Below are positions 28,554 to 36,878 of a stretch of 64,000 nt of DNA, piece after piece. Numbering within the stretch: position 1 is the first letter of the stretch; each line of letters opens with the position of its first letter. The translations under genes and the position numbers were made by a program. Under the pieces are notes generated by a model, which ran no database searches, was not told the origin of the DNA, and saw only the letters and a list, made by a program, of their open reading frames with translations. Where the stretch lies: assembly GCF_003590875.1 (NCBI RefSeq), contig NZ_QYUN01000002.1:2294001-2358000 (forward strand), given 5' to 3'. The DNA comes from Noviherbaspirillum cavernae (lineage in GTDB: Bacteria; Pseudomonadota; Gammaproteobacteria; Burkholderiales; Burkholderiaceae_D).

Positions 28554-28648
28554 CTATCATCCCGGTAAACCGAGTCGCCATTGCCGACACCGGCGATCGC
28601 TCCGTTTCCGTACCGGTCAACCAGGTGTGCTGCCGGAAAGGCATCCTC

Positions 28649-29536
28649 ATGGAATCTGCGCAACATCTGATCATGCTTGCATTGCAAGCAAGCATCTTCC
28701 TCATCGTGCTGGTCATCGGCCTCGGCGCGACGATGAACGATGCGACATATGTGTTGAAGCGTCCGGGCCTGCTGATCCGGTCGGTTCTTTCCATCAATGT
28801 CATCGTGCCGCTGTTTGCGGTGTTGCTCGCCTTGGCATTGCCGTTGTCACACGTGGCGAAGGCCGGGATCTTGCTGATGGCGATTTCACCTTTCCCGCCG
28901 TTCATCCCTGCATCGGAACTGAAGGCCGGCGGAAGGCAATCCTATGTCTATGGATTGCTGGTGGCGATTTCACTGCTGGCGATCGTGATCGTCCCTCTCA
29001 CTGTTGCACTGCTGAACGTGATTGTTCCGGCCGCCATTTCGATATCACCCGCCGCAGTCGCCAAACTGGTGTTCACGTCACTGTTCTTGCCCATGGGCAT
29101 AGGGATGGCGATACACAGATTCGCCCCGGCATTCTCCGAACGTGCGGCACCGATCATCTCAAAGATCGCCAACATCATCCTGATCGTCGCCATCATTCCG
29201 GTACTGATTGCCGTTTGGCCGGAAATGCACAAACTCATCGGCAACGGCACGGTCCTCGCGATTGCCGCCGTCAACCTGGTGGGTCTGCTGGCAGGCCATC
29301 TGCTCGGCGGCCCGGATCCCAGGGACCGGACAGTCCTCGCGATATCCAGCGCCTCCCGGCATCCGGTCATCGCACTGACAATCGCAACGGCAATCAACGC
29401 GGAACCGCAGGTCAAGGCCGCAATCCTGCTGTTCGTGATTGTGGGATTGCTGGTCTCCGCCCCCTATCAAAAATGGCGCAAGCGCGCCCATCCGGATTCG
29501 CCTGCGAATGCAAACGCTCCGGTGAAAGCGGAATGA
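28649..29536 (+). CDS. BASS-family (bile acid:sodium symporter-like) transporter
   Basis: Integral membrane protein of 295 residues with about nine to ten predicted helices (for example ASIFLIVLVIGLGATMN, LSINVIVPLFAVLLALALPL, IANIILIVAIIPVLIAVW, ILLFVIVGLLVSAPY). Conserved features of the superfamily are the GLGATMND segment after helix 1 and the ISSASRHPVIALTIA segment in the second half. Start ATG 28649 follows GGAAAGG. Substrate unknown; members carry bile acids, pantoate, pyruvate or organic anions with sodium. It is 162 nt behind fabI, with its own candidate operator. Confidence 0.8.
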   Translation: MESAQHLIMLALQASIFLIVLVIGLGATMNDATYVLKRPGLLIRSVLSINVIVPLFAVLLALALPLSHVAKAGILLMAISPFPPFIPASELKAGGRQSYVYGLLVAISLLAIVIVPLTVALLNVIVPAAISISPAAVAKLVFTSLFLPMGIGMAIHRFAPAFSERAAPIISKIANIILIVAIIPVLIAVWPEMHKLIGNGTVLAIAAVNLVGLLAGHLLGGPDPRDRTVLAISSASRHPVIALTIATAINAEPQVKAAILLFVIVGLLVSAPYQKWRKRAHPDSPANANAPVKAE

Positions 29537-29603
29537 GTTTGTTCAGTCGAACGATGATGAGAGGTAACCAGCCGCGTTGATTCGGGAATTCCGCTGCAAG
29601 GCT

Positions 29604-30604
29604 TCAATTGGAAGAAAGTTTATGCTTTGAAAGCACGGTGGTGCCTGGCAGTTGCACGAACTCCAGGAAAGTATTGGTGACACGTTGCGTCCGGCTTTGC
29701 CCGCCCGAGCCCTTGAATACGGTTGCGTCGAGCAGTTCGGATAGGTTGAGCGAGATACCCACATATACATTGCGCGCCCGATCCGGATTGGTGTTCGCAA
29801 TAAAAGGATCGCCGGAAAATCCACGTGTGCCATATCCGACGGCAAATTCGAGATAGCGCAGAACGGAATGCTGCCGCAATGAAGGAAGCCGCTTGCCTTA
29901 AGAACCAGCAGATAGGTTTGCCCGGAATAATCGCTGACCGGGTCGAAGCTGCCGTTCGAGGGTCTATAGAGAAGACGGAAATCAAGCACCTGGTCAAGCG
30001 TGGGATTCTTTTCCATCAGGATCGCCGCACCTGTCCCGATGACGTTCATGATGGCATCTTCCTTGCTGAAGTACCAATTCCTTGAATATCCATCCAACAC
30101 TTCAATTGCGGTATAGATCCCCAGATTCGTCCATGCCGCCAGCGCGAGCGCGCGCTCCCGGCTGTTCCCTGCCCACTCGAATGCACGGGCGAACAGGCGC
30201 GTGCCGGCATAGTTCGCGTAGACATGGCCAAGCTTGTCGGCGCCGCCGCTATAGGTATTCTGGCCAAACCAGCCTTCCGTCTGTCTAGTGAACTTGCCGT
30301 TGAACCCCTGAACCCACCATTGATTTCTTCCGTATAAGCCAATAGCCAATGCGCTGCCGGCGGTGATGGCGAAATTGCGACGCGATAACTGTCTATCGTC
30401 AAGTTGATGAAATCGATCATGTTCGCTGATTCGCGTTACCGATTCCGCCGAAGTCTGTGCAACAACGGTCTGAGACAATGCTTGGTCCGACGGCAGTTCC
30501 ACCGCATCCGCGAAGGAAACGAAAAGCGACGCCCCAAAGAAAATGCTCCAACATGCATTTGACCTGCCTGGAGCCGGAAGGAATGATCTGCGAACTGACC
30601 TCAT
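29604..30604 (-). pseudogene. DUF2279 (YfiM-like) protein with a frameshift
   Basis: The N-terminal frame has a signal-like start, then the DUF2279 core: GRNQWWVQGF, GGADKLGHVYANYAGTRLF, WTNLGIYTAIEVLDGYS, SKEDAIMNVIGTGAAIL and DFRLLYRPS. At about 29880-29890, after VLKASGF, the family continuation (LRQHSVLRYLEFAVGYGTRGF, NVYVGISLNLSELL, FLEFVQLPGTTVLS) moves to the next frame and stops at 29604. The unshifted frame runs on with unrelated Cys/Ser/Arg-rich sequence to 29543. Insertion of one nucleotide would restore the reading, so this is either a recent single-base loss or a sequencing error. Probably an envelope protein of unknown role. Confidence 0.78.
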
Positions 30605-30747
30605 GCGCCACTCACGGTCAAGTGAGCAAGGCGCTGATTGAAAAGCTTACTCCATGCCAATGGAGAAATATTTTGTTGAGTGTGATCACGATCATGGGCA
30701 TCTCAAGAGTGCTTGAAGTTTCATCGTTTTCCGCCGGCGGCGACGCC

Positions 30748-31203
30748 TTACGGCGACTTTCGCAACTGCCCTTCCCTTATCGGCTGTTCGACAATCGCGC
30801 CCGTCATTAGCGACAGCTCCATCACCAGCAGGTTGATGACGTCGTCTGCAGTGACGATCCCGTACAGCGTGCCGGCATCCGTCACCACCGGCATCCGGCG
30901 TATCTTGTGCTGCCGCATGAGGCGCAAGGTTTCGATGAAGCCCTCACCCTCGCGCACGGTGATGATCGGCGTGCTCATGATGTCCCCGGCGGTAAAGACG
31001 TTCGTGTCCAGTTGCAGCGCGGTAGTCTCGATCACGATATCGCGGTCGGTCACGATGCCGAGCGGCACGCGATCGCCGTTCCTGTTTTCGACGACGATCA
31101 CATCGCCCACGTGGTACTTTCGCATCAGCGCGGCCACTTCCGGGATGGTGGCATCCACCCCGCAGCAGACGACGCCGATGTTGCTGCATTCACTGATCGA
31201 CAT
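30748..31203 (-). CDS. CBS-domain pair protein
   Basis: 151 residues made of two CBS domains (roughly residues 8-65 and 80-140), a module that binds adenosyl ligands such as AMP/ATP/SAM and acts as an energy sensor. Visible: VAALMRKYHVGDVIVVENRNG, LGIVTDRDIV and, in the second repeat, LRLMRQHKIRRMPVVTDAGTL (split: LRLMRQHKIRRM, PVVTDAGTL), YGIVTADDVINLL. The start is ATG 31203 after CAGGAGAA; the longer upstream frame is not supported. Stand-alone CBS proteins are frequent in Burkholderiales stress loci next to universal stress proteins, as here. Target unknown. Confidence 0.9.
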   Translation of the reverse strand: MSISECSNIGVVCCGVDATIPEVAALMRKYHVGDVIVVENRNGDRVPLGIVTDRDIVIETTALQLDTNVFTAGDIMSTPIITVREGEGFIETLRLMRQHKIRRMPVVTDAGTLYGIVTADDVINLLVMELSLMTGAIVEQPIREGQLRKSP

Positions 31204-31431
31204 GATGATTCTCCTGACAGGTGATGCATCTTCAGCTGCGCGAAAGCGCGCGGGAATTCGTGCATTGAACCTTGCCCTGCACCAGGCAGCAGCGCTCCCT
31301 GAACAACGCACTAAAATCATTTTAGGCAGGCAAGGACACGCAAGGCTGATATGTGTCAATTACTCAAGTCTTGCAGGTGCCTGCGCGATAGTGCCGAGGC
31401 AACTACTCCCCATTGAATACGGTCCACCTCG

Positions 31432-31863
31432 ATGATTCTCTTCCTCGATTTCGACGGCGTATTGCATCCATTCAACCGCGCCACCGGCCCTTTGGTGCTG
31501 ATCCCCCAATTTGAAAAATTCCTGCGCGACTTTCCCGGTACAGACATCGTGATCTCAAGCGCATGGCGCGAAGCCTACAGCTTGCGCGGACTGCGCTCCT
31601 TCTTTTCTCCGGACATTGCCAGGCGCATCATCGACGTCACCCCGCAATTCGATATGTTCGCGGAAGAGTTCGTCAGGGAAGCCGAGATCCGCGCATGGCT
31701 GCACGCCGCCGGCCGCGAAGAAGAACCCTGGCTGGCGATGGACGACATGCCCTCGCTCTTCTCGCCGGATTGCTGCAATCTCGTGCTGGTGGATCCCGAT
31801 ACCGGATTCGATCACGTCACGGAGCAGGAATTGCGCAAGCGCCTTCTCGAATCGGCCCGATGA
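31432..31863 (+). CDS. Small HAD-superfamily protein
   Basis: 143 residues starting MILFLDFDGVLHPFNR: HAD motif I (DFDGVL) with the nucleophile and acid/base aspartates; motif II in VISSAWRE; a terminal acidic motif LAMDDMPSLF then LVLVDPDTG. The compact size and the SSAWR motif match the HAD group found as domains in RNA-repair 'Swiss army knife' proteins, but a stand-alone role is not established. A cap domain is missing. It is divergent from the CBS gene. Neighbours on the plus strand are a DUF1993 protein and a cupredoxin. Confidence 0.8.
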   Translation: MILFLDFDGVLHPFNRATGPLVLIPQFEKFLRDFPGTDIVISSAWREAYSLRGLRSFFSPDIARRIIDVTPQFDMFAEEFVREAEIRAWLHAAGREEEPWLAMDDMPSLFSPDCCNLVLVDPDTGFDHVTEQELRKRLLESAR

Positions 31864-31997
31864 GCACCACCGGTCATTTTTCTGCCTCAAGTCCGACTGC
31901 AAGCGCGCCATGGCCACCCTTTGGCCTGCGATTCAATACAATGAAACAAACTCTCGCCAAAACTCTCGCCATTCACTCACATTGAGGAGATTTCAGC

Positions 31998-32504
31998 ATG
32001 TCCCTATCCATGTACACGGCATCCGTCCCCATCCTCGTCCGCATGTTGGACAACCTCGATGGCATTCTCGACAAGGCGGTCGCCCATGCGGAGGCGAACA
32101 AGATCGATCCGGCAGTCCTGATCAACAGCCGTCTCTATCCCGACATGCTGCCGCTGGCGAGCCAGATCCGCATCGCGTCCGATACCGCCAAGGGATGCGC
32201 GGCCCGTCTTGCAGACATGAAGCCGCCACGCTACGAAGATAACGAAGCGAGCTTTCCGGAACTCAAGGAACGCATCCGCAAGACCATCGACTATCTCAAC
32301 ACCTTCCGTCCGGAACAGATCGACGGATCCGAGCAACGGACGATCACCTTGCAGCTTCGGGGAAATGCCGTATCGATGCCCGGCCAGCAATACCTGCACA
32401 ACTTCGTCTATGCCAACTTCTATTTTCATGTGGCCACGGCTTACGCGATTCTTCGACACAACGGGGTAGAGCTCGGCAAGAACGATTTTCTGGGCGCCTT
32501 GTAA
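31998..32504 (+). CDS. DUF1993 family protein
   Basis: 168 residues, cytosolic, starting MSLSMYTASVPILVRMLDNL, with TAKGCAARLAD and YLHNFVYANFYFHVATAYAI (pieces: LHNFVYANF, HVATAYAILRH). This is the DUF1993 fold, a four-helix DinB-like bundle whose histidines could bind a metal; function uncharacterised. GGAGATTT precedes the ATG. The stop is 33 nt before the cupredoxin gene, so the two may be one transcript. Confidence 0.85.
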   Translation: MSLSMYTASVPILVRMLDNLDGILDKAVAHAEANKIDPAVLINSRLYPDMLPLASQIRIASDTAKGCAARLADMKPPRYEDNEASFPELKERIRKTIDYLNTFRPEQIDGSEQRTITLQLRGNAVSMPGQQYLHNFVYANFYFHVATAYAILRHNGVELGKNDFLGAL

Positions 32505-32537
32505 GCCCTTCCAGACAGCCTTCGCCGAGCCGCGACA

Positions 32538-32957
32538 ATGAAAAAGTCCTTGCCGATTCTCGCCATCAGCCTGTACGCAGGCCTGTGCGGGTCCTTGCGC
32601 GCCGACGCCGATGCACTGCCGGAAATGATCGAGGCTCGCGTGGACAGCGATGGCGTGCAGCGCGTGCGCATCGTCGGCGGCGAATATTTTTTCAAGCCGC
32701 AACACGTGATCGTCAAGTCAGGCATCCCCGTGGAACTTTTTGTCGCAAAGAGTCCGGGCATCGTCCCGCACACATTTGTGATCGATGCGCCGCAAGCCGG
32801 CATCGCGGTCGATGAGGAACTGGGCGGCGAGCCCCGCAGGATCGCCTTCACGCCCACCACCGCCGGCAACTATCCCTACTACTGCCGAAGCCGCCTGCTG
32901 CTGTTCAAGAACCACCGGGAAAGAGGAATGGAAGGCGTGCTGCAGGTGGTCCCGTAG
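32538..32957 (+). CDS. Exported cupredoxin-like copper protein
   Basis: 139 residues with a short N-terminal signal (MKKSLPILAISLYAGLCGSL, then RADA). The rest is a plastocyanin/azurin-like sandwich with all four type 1 copper ligands in place: H78 (VPHTF), C116 (YYCRSR), H126 (NHRERG) and M131. The Cys-x9-His spacing is longer than in plastocyanin but occurs in small cupredoxins annotated as quinol-oxidase-like. Probably a periplasmic electron carrier or copper-binding protein. The Cys in the signal region (C17) is not in a good lipobox. Confidence 0.82.
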   Translation: MKKSLPILAISLYAGLCGSLRADADALPEMIEARVDSDGVQRVRIVGGEYFFKPQHVIVKSGIPVELFVAKSPGIVPHTFVIDAPQAGIAVDEELGGEPRRIAFTPTTAGNYPYYCRSRLLLFKNHRERGMEGVLQVVP

Positions 32958-33019
32958 CGCGATGCGAAAGCGGCGGCAATCGGCGCGGTCGTCTGCGCTA
33001 CGGGCATCGCATTCCCGGC

Positions 33020-33571
33020 CTAAACCAGGACCGGCCTCGCCTCCGCATTCGCGGCAGGCTCAACGGCGTTGACGGCATCGCCTCGCGCAGGATTTCCGGC
33101 CATGCGTTTCAACTGCCGCACCTTTGCCAGCGTATCGGCGCACGCTGTTGCGGCTTCCGCGCCCTTCACCACGAAATGCTCAAGGAAGAATTGCTGATGC
33201 TCCGCATGGGAATGAAAATGATGCGGCGTGAGCACGGCCGAAATCACCGGCACCTCCGTTTCCAGTTGCACCTGCATGAGCGCCGTGATGACGGCTTGCG
33301 CGACGAATTCATGGCGATAGATGCCGCCATCCACTACCAGTCCTGCGGCGACAACGGCAGCATACTTTCCCGTCTTCGCCAACAGCTTCGCGTGCAGCGG
33401 AATTTCGAAAGCGCCCGTCACTTCGAAGAAGTCGATATCCGCCTCCGAAAAGCCGCGCTTCCCCATTTCGGCCAGAAATGAAAGGCGGCACCGATCGACG
33501 ATCTCGCGATGCCAGCCCGACTGGACGAAGGCAATGCGCGCCGGCGAGATACCTGTTTGAGAGTAAGTCAT
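33020..33571 (-). CDS. ribH: 6,7-dimethyl-8-ribityllumazine synthase, type II
   Basis: Penultimate riboflavin-synthesis enzyme. The 183-residue protein resembles the decameric RibH2 type rather than the 60-mer-forming RibH1: IAFVQSGWHREIVDRCR, VTGAFEIPLHAKLLAKTG, GLVVDGGIYRHEFVAQAVI, VPVISAVLTPHHFHSHAEHQQFF (catalytic His region TPHHFH). About 25 Ala/Pro-rich C-terminal residues are extra. Start ATG 33571 follows AGGAG. There are no other rib genes nearby. An FMN riboswitch precedes it, so the gene is riboflavin-responsive. It sits in a stress-gene neighbourhood, suggesting supply of flavin under special conditions. Confidence 0.9.
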   Translation of the reverse strand: MTYSQTGISPARIAFVQSGWHREIVDRCRLSFLAEMGKRGFSEADIDFFEVTGAFEIPLHAKLLAKTGKYAAVVAAGLVVDGGIYRHEFVAQAVITALMQVQLETEVPVISAVLTPHHFHSHAEHQQFFLEHFVVKGAEAATACADTLAKVRQLKRMAGNPARGDAVNAVEPAANAEARPVLV

Positions 33572-33581
33572 TCTTGTTGCT

Positions 33582-33606
33582 CCTATTTGTCGAAAAGATA
33601 AATAGG
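33582..33606 (-). promoter_or_regulatory. Hairpin overlapping the ribH ribosome binding site
   Basis: On the minus strand CCTATTT (33600-33606) can pair with AAATAGG (33582-33588); the latter overlaps the AGGAG ribosome site (33580-33584). This could be the expression platform by which the upstream FMN aptamer masks translation initiation. Confidence 0.5.
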
Positions 33607-33657
33607 GCGCACGGGACTGCGATGGCACACGTCTGGCGTGGCCATGCAAAGGGAATC

Positions 33658-33812
33658 CCGTCCTCTTTCATCCGGACTATACCGTCGGCCCCGGGATCGC
33701 ACCGGGTCTGCTGACCTTGCCGTTGTGAACAGCAAGCGCTCGCGGGCTATGCGCCTTTCACGCAATTACCGCCGGTGGGGAGTTTCACCCCGCCCTGAGA
33801 ACGTTGCGGCCA
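33658..33812 (-). ncRNA. FMN riboswitch (RFN element)
   Basis: Read on the minus strand it shows the conserved RFN blocks in order: TCTCAGGGCGGGGTGAAACT, CCCCACCGGCGGTAATTG, AGCCCGCGAGCG, a variable arm, GCAGACCCGGTGCGATCCCG, GGGCCGACGGTATAGTCCGG and ATGAAAGAGGACG. These build the six-way junction that binds FMN. It lies about 90 nt before the lumazine synthase start. Confidence 0.96.
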
Positions 33813-34055
33813 AGATAGCTGCCGCGGCTGTCATCTTACCGGAGGATGCGAAAAATCGCCGGTGACGAAATGCCGAGTCGCGATGCATCGCCTTGATTGC
33901 CGCGAATCAAATCCTGACAACTGTTTCAGATCACACATCTTGCATATCGCTGGATAAAGCGGGTGCGGCTGTCTATCCTGATAGTGTGCAGTGACTGGAT
34001 GCTGTTGAATGCGACTGTTTCTTCGTGATGTTGATTCCGCGAGAGGAGCGACAAC

Positions 34056-34895
34056 ATGTCTTACAAAACCATTCTCGTGCAGGTGGATGAATCCAGGCAT
34101 GCCGATGCGCGCATCGAGATTGCGTCGGCCATCGCGGCAGCCGAAAATGCGCATCTCATCGGCGCAGCGATGACAGGCGTGTCGAAGTTTATCTACGAAA
34201 CCATGGCGACCAGTCCGACCGACCCCGGCATCACGCCATTCATCGAGACCTTGCGGCAGCGTGCGGAAGCGACACTGGAAAAGTTCGAGCGCATCGCACA
34301 GCGCTCCAATGTCATGTCCGTCGAAAAGCGGCTGATCGATGACGAAGCGGTCGGCGGCATCAGCATGCAGGCACGCTATTGCGACCTGCTCGTCCTGGGG
34401 CAGCCGGATCGTGAAGAGCCGGCCGCGATTGCACCGTCCGACCTGCCGGAATCCGTGGTGATGCATTCAGGCTGTCCGGCACTGGTGGTCCCCTACGCGA
34501 CACCGGCCCGGGCCGTGGGCAACAAGGTGCTGATCGCGTGGAATGCGAGCGCGGAATCGAGGCGGGCAGTCGTGTGCGCATTGCCATTCCTCAAGCGCGC
34601 TGCGGTCGTCCACGCGGCGATATTCAATGCCGAATCCCAACTGCAAGGCCTGGACGAACAGCCCGGAAGCAGCCTGTCGCATTTTCTCGGACGTCACGGC
34701 GTGGACGTCGAGGTGAAGGTAGAGACGACCAAGACCGACATCGGCAATGCGCTGCTGTCGCTTGCCGCCACGCTCGATTCGGATTTGATGGTGATGGGGT
34801 GCTACGGCCACTCGCGCTTCAGGGAAGTGCTGGTGGGTGGTGCCACGCGCACCATCCTTGAATCGATGACACTGCCGATTCTGATGGCGCATTGA
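34056..34895 (+). CDS. Tandem universal stress protein (UspA family)
   Basis: 279 residues containing two Usp domains (about 1-145 and 155-279). The first starts MSYKTILVQVDES and ends HSGCPALVVPYA; the second has NKVLIAWNASAESRRAV and the ATP-loop region MGCYGHSRFREVLVGGATRTIL, ending LPILMAH. The last nucleotide-binding serine/threonine of GxxGx9G(S/T) is a glycine here, so ATP binding may be altered. GAGAGGAG precedes the ATG. The gene is convergent with pit across a strong terminator, and divergent from the lumazine synthase riboswitch. Confidence 0.93.
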   Translation: MSYKTILVQVDESRHADARIEIASAIAAAENAHLIGAAMTGVSKFIYETMATSPTDPGITPFIETLRQRAEATLEKFERIAQRSNVMSVEKRLIDDEAVGGISMQARYCDLLVLGQPDREEPAAIAPSDLPESVVMHSGCPALVVPYATPARAVGNKVLIAWNASAESRRAVVCALPFLKRAAVVHAAIFNAESQLQGLDEQPGSSLSHFLGRHGVDVEVKVETTKTDIGNALLSLAATLDSDLMVMGCYGHSRFREVLVGGATRTILESMTLPILMAH

Positions 34896-34922
34896 ATTGC
34901 CGAAGGCAAGTCGCCAAAAGAC

Positions 34923-34963
34923 AAGGCGCGCAGTTGAACTTCATCAACTGCGCGCCTTTTTCA
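34923..34963 (+). terminator. Rho-independent terminator between usp and pit
   Basis: 15-nt perfect stem AAGGCGCGCAGTTGA (34923-34937) with TCAACTGCGCGCCTT (34944-34958), 6-nt loop, then TTTTC. It lies 28 nt after the usp stop. The opposite strand ends in CTTTTGG, so it may also serve the convergent pit gene. Confidence 0.92.
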
Positions 34964-34980
34964 TGTTCGCTGTCTGGCAG

Positions 34981-35988
34981 CTACAGGATTTTCGTGCCGA
35001 TCCACCATGCAATCGCGGCGACGAATGCCGATGCCGGGATGGTCAGCACCCATGCCCACACAATGTTGCCCGCAATGCCCCAACGCACCGCCGACATCTT
35101 CCGCGACGAGCCGACGCCGACGATCGCGCCGGTGATCGTGTGCGTGGTGGAAACCGGGATGCCGAGCGCGGTCGCGAGGAACAGCGTGATCGCGCCGCCC
35201 GTCTCCGCGCAGAAGCCGCCAACCGGCTTGAGCTTGGTGATCTTCTGCCCCATCGTCTTGACGATGCGCCAGCCGCCGAACAAGGTGCCCAGCCCGATCG
35301 CCGCATAGCAACTGATGATGACCCACCACGGCAGATGCTCTTCCGCCGTCGAATGACCCGCCGCAATCAGCAGCATCCAGATGATGCCCATCGTCTTCTG
35401 CGCATCGTTGCCGCCGTGTCCGAGGCTGTACATCGAGGCAGACACCAGCTGCATGCGGCGGAACCACTTGTCGACCCGCCGCGGCGTGGAGCGGATGAAT
35501 ATCCACGACACCAATACCATCATGATGGAGCCGAACACGAACCCGAGCAGCGGTGACAGAATGATGAACGAGATGGTCTTGATCAGGCCGCTGGAAATCA
35601 GCGATCCGGTACCTGCCTTGGCAACCGCGGCCCCGACCAGGCCGCCGATCAGCGCGTGCGACGAGGAGGATGGAATACCGTAATACCAGGTCACCACGTT
35701 CCAGAAAATTGCGCCGACCAATGCGCCGAACACCACATAGTGATCGACCACCGAGGGTTCGATGGTGCCTTTGCCGACGGTTGTGGCGACTTTCAGCTGG
35801 AAGAAGAAAATCGCGACGACGTTGAAGAAGGCCGCCATCGCCACCGCCGTCTGGGGCCGCAGCACGCCGGTCGATACCACGGTCGCAATCGCATTCGCGG
35901 CGTCATGGAAGCCGTTCATGAAATCGAACAGCAGGGCCAGCGCAATCAGGAGCGCAAGGACATAAATGCTTATCTGCAGGGTTTGCAT
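34981..35988 (-). CDS. pit: Low-affinity inorganic phosphate transporter (PiT family)
   Basis: Proton- or cation-coupled phosphate (metal-phosphate) permease of the inner membrane. 335 residues with about ten helices and the duplicated family signature: N-terminal DFMNGFHDAANAIATVVSTG and C-terminal VSTTHTITGAIVGVG; GHGGNDAQKTMGIIW is the second repeat's GNDA motif. Helices such as ALLIALALLF and IAGNIVWAWVLTIPASA are clear. It follows the DUF47 gene by 134 nt, the usual pairing. Confidence 0.95.
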   Translation of the reverse strand: MQTLQISIYVLALLIALALLFDFMNGFHDAANAIATVVSTGVLRPQTAVAMAAFFNVVAIFFFQLKVATTVGKGTIEPSVVDHYVVFGALVGAIFWNVVTWYYGIPSSSSHALIGGLVGAAVAKAGTGSLISSGLIKTISFIILSPLLGFVFGSIMMVLVSWIFIRSTPRRVDKWFRRMQLVSASMYSLGHGGNDAQKTMGIIWMLLIAAGHSTAEEHLPWWVIISCYAAIGLGTLFGGWRIVKTMGQKITKLKPVGGFCAETGGAITLFLATALGIPVSTTHTITGAIVGVGSSRKMSAVRWGIAGNIVWAWVLTIPASAFVAAIAWWIGTKIL

Positions 35989-36122
35989 GAGTGTTATTGG
36001 TTTGGTATCAATTCAAGATACGGCAAGAAATGCGCACACTACGCGAATCGCGCAGCCGGCCTGTCGACGATTCATGCGAACAGGCTGCCGCTGCTGCCGG
36101 GAGTCAGGTGCGTTGTCCGGCC

Positions 36123-36749
36123 TTATGCATTTTCCACGATGATGCCTTCGATGATGTTGGCCACATCCTCGCAGCGGTCAGTCACCGTTTCCAGAATTTC
36201 GTAGATCGCCTTCAGCTTGATCAGGTTGCGCACGTCCGGCTCGTCGCGGAACAGCTTGGACATGGCCGCGCGCATGACGTGATCCGCGTCCGATTCCAGA
36301 CGGTCGATTTCCTCGCAGATCGCGAGGATCTGGCTTGAATTGTCCATGTTGTGCAGCAAGCCGACCGCCGCCCTCACCTTCTCCGTGCATCCAAGGCACA
36401 ACTCCGCCAACCGCTTGGCTTCCGGCGTGATCGCCTTGATGTCGTACAGCGAAATGGTCTGCGCCGCATCTTCGAGCAGATCGAGGATGTCATCCATGCG
36501 CGTGATCAGCTGGTGGATATCATCGCGGTCGAGCGGCGTGATGAACGTCTTGTGCAGCATATCCAGCGTGTTATACGTCACCTTGTCAGCCTGCTTTTCG
36601 ATGCTTTCGATCGCATGCACGCGATTTTCCAGATCATCGAAATTCGTCATCAGTGCGACCATCTCCTTTGCGCCCTTGACGCACAGATCGCCGTGCTGAA
36701 TGAACAGCTCAAAAAACTTGCCCTCGGTGGGCATCAATCGTCCAAACAT
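36123..36749 (-). CDS. DUF47/PhoU-like Pit accessory protein
   Basis: 208 residues, all alpha, starting MFGRLMPTEGKFFELFIQHG, with VHAIESIEKQADKVTYNTLDML (pieces: IESIEKQADKV), HKTFITPLDRDDIHQLITRMDDILDLL (pieces: FITPLDRDDIHQL, RMDDILDLLED) and an IDRLESDADHVMR second bundle. This PhoU-related family is encoded next to Pit transporters and is thought to modulate them. Cytosolic. First gene of the two-gene unit with pit. Confidence 0.92.
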   Translation of the reverse strand: MFGRLMPTEGKFFELFIQHGDLCVKGAKEMVALMTNFDDLENRVHAIESIEKQADKVTYNTLDMLHKTFITPLDRDDIHQLITRMDDILDLLEDAAQTISLYDIKAITPEAKRLAELCLGCTEKVRAAVGLLHNMDNSSQILAICEEIDRLESDADHVMRAAMSKLFRDEPDVRNLIKLKAIYEILETVTDRCEDVANIIEGIIVENA

Positions 36750-36878
36750 GATTGGTCTCTCTCAAAGTTAATGCTTCAAATTCCGTTGAATTCCGTTAAC
36801 GCACAGCAGCCCCGCGCACAAAGCATCATGCACCGCACTGGCAAACATCATGTCTCCCGATGGCGGGTGGCGAAGGCC

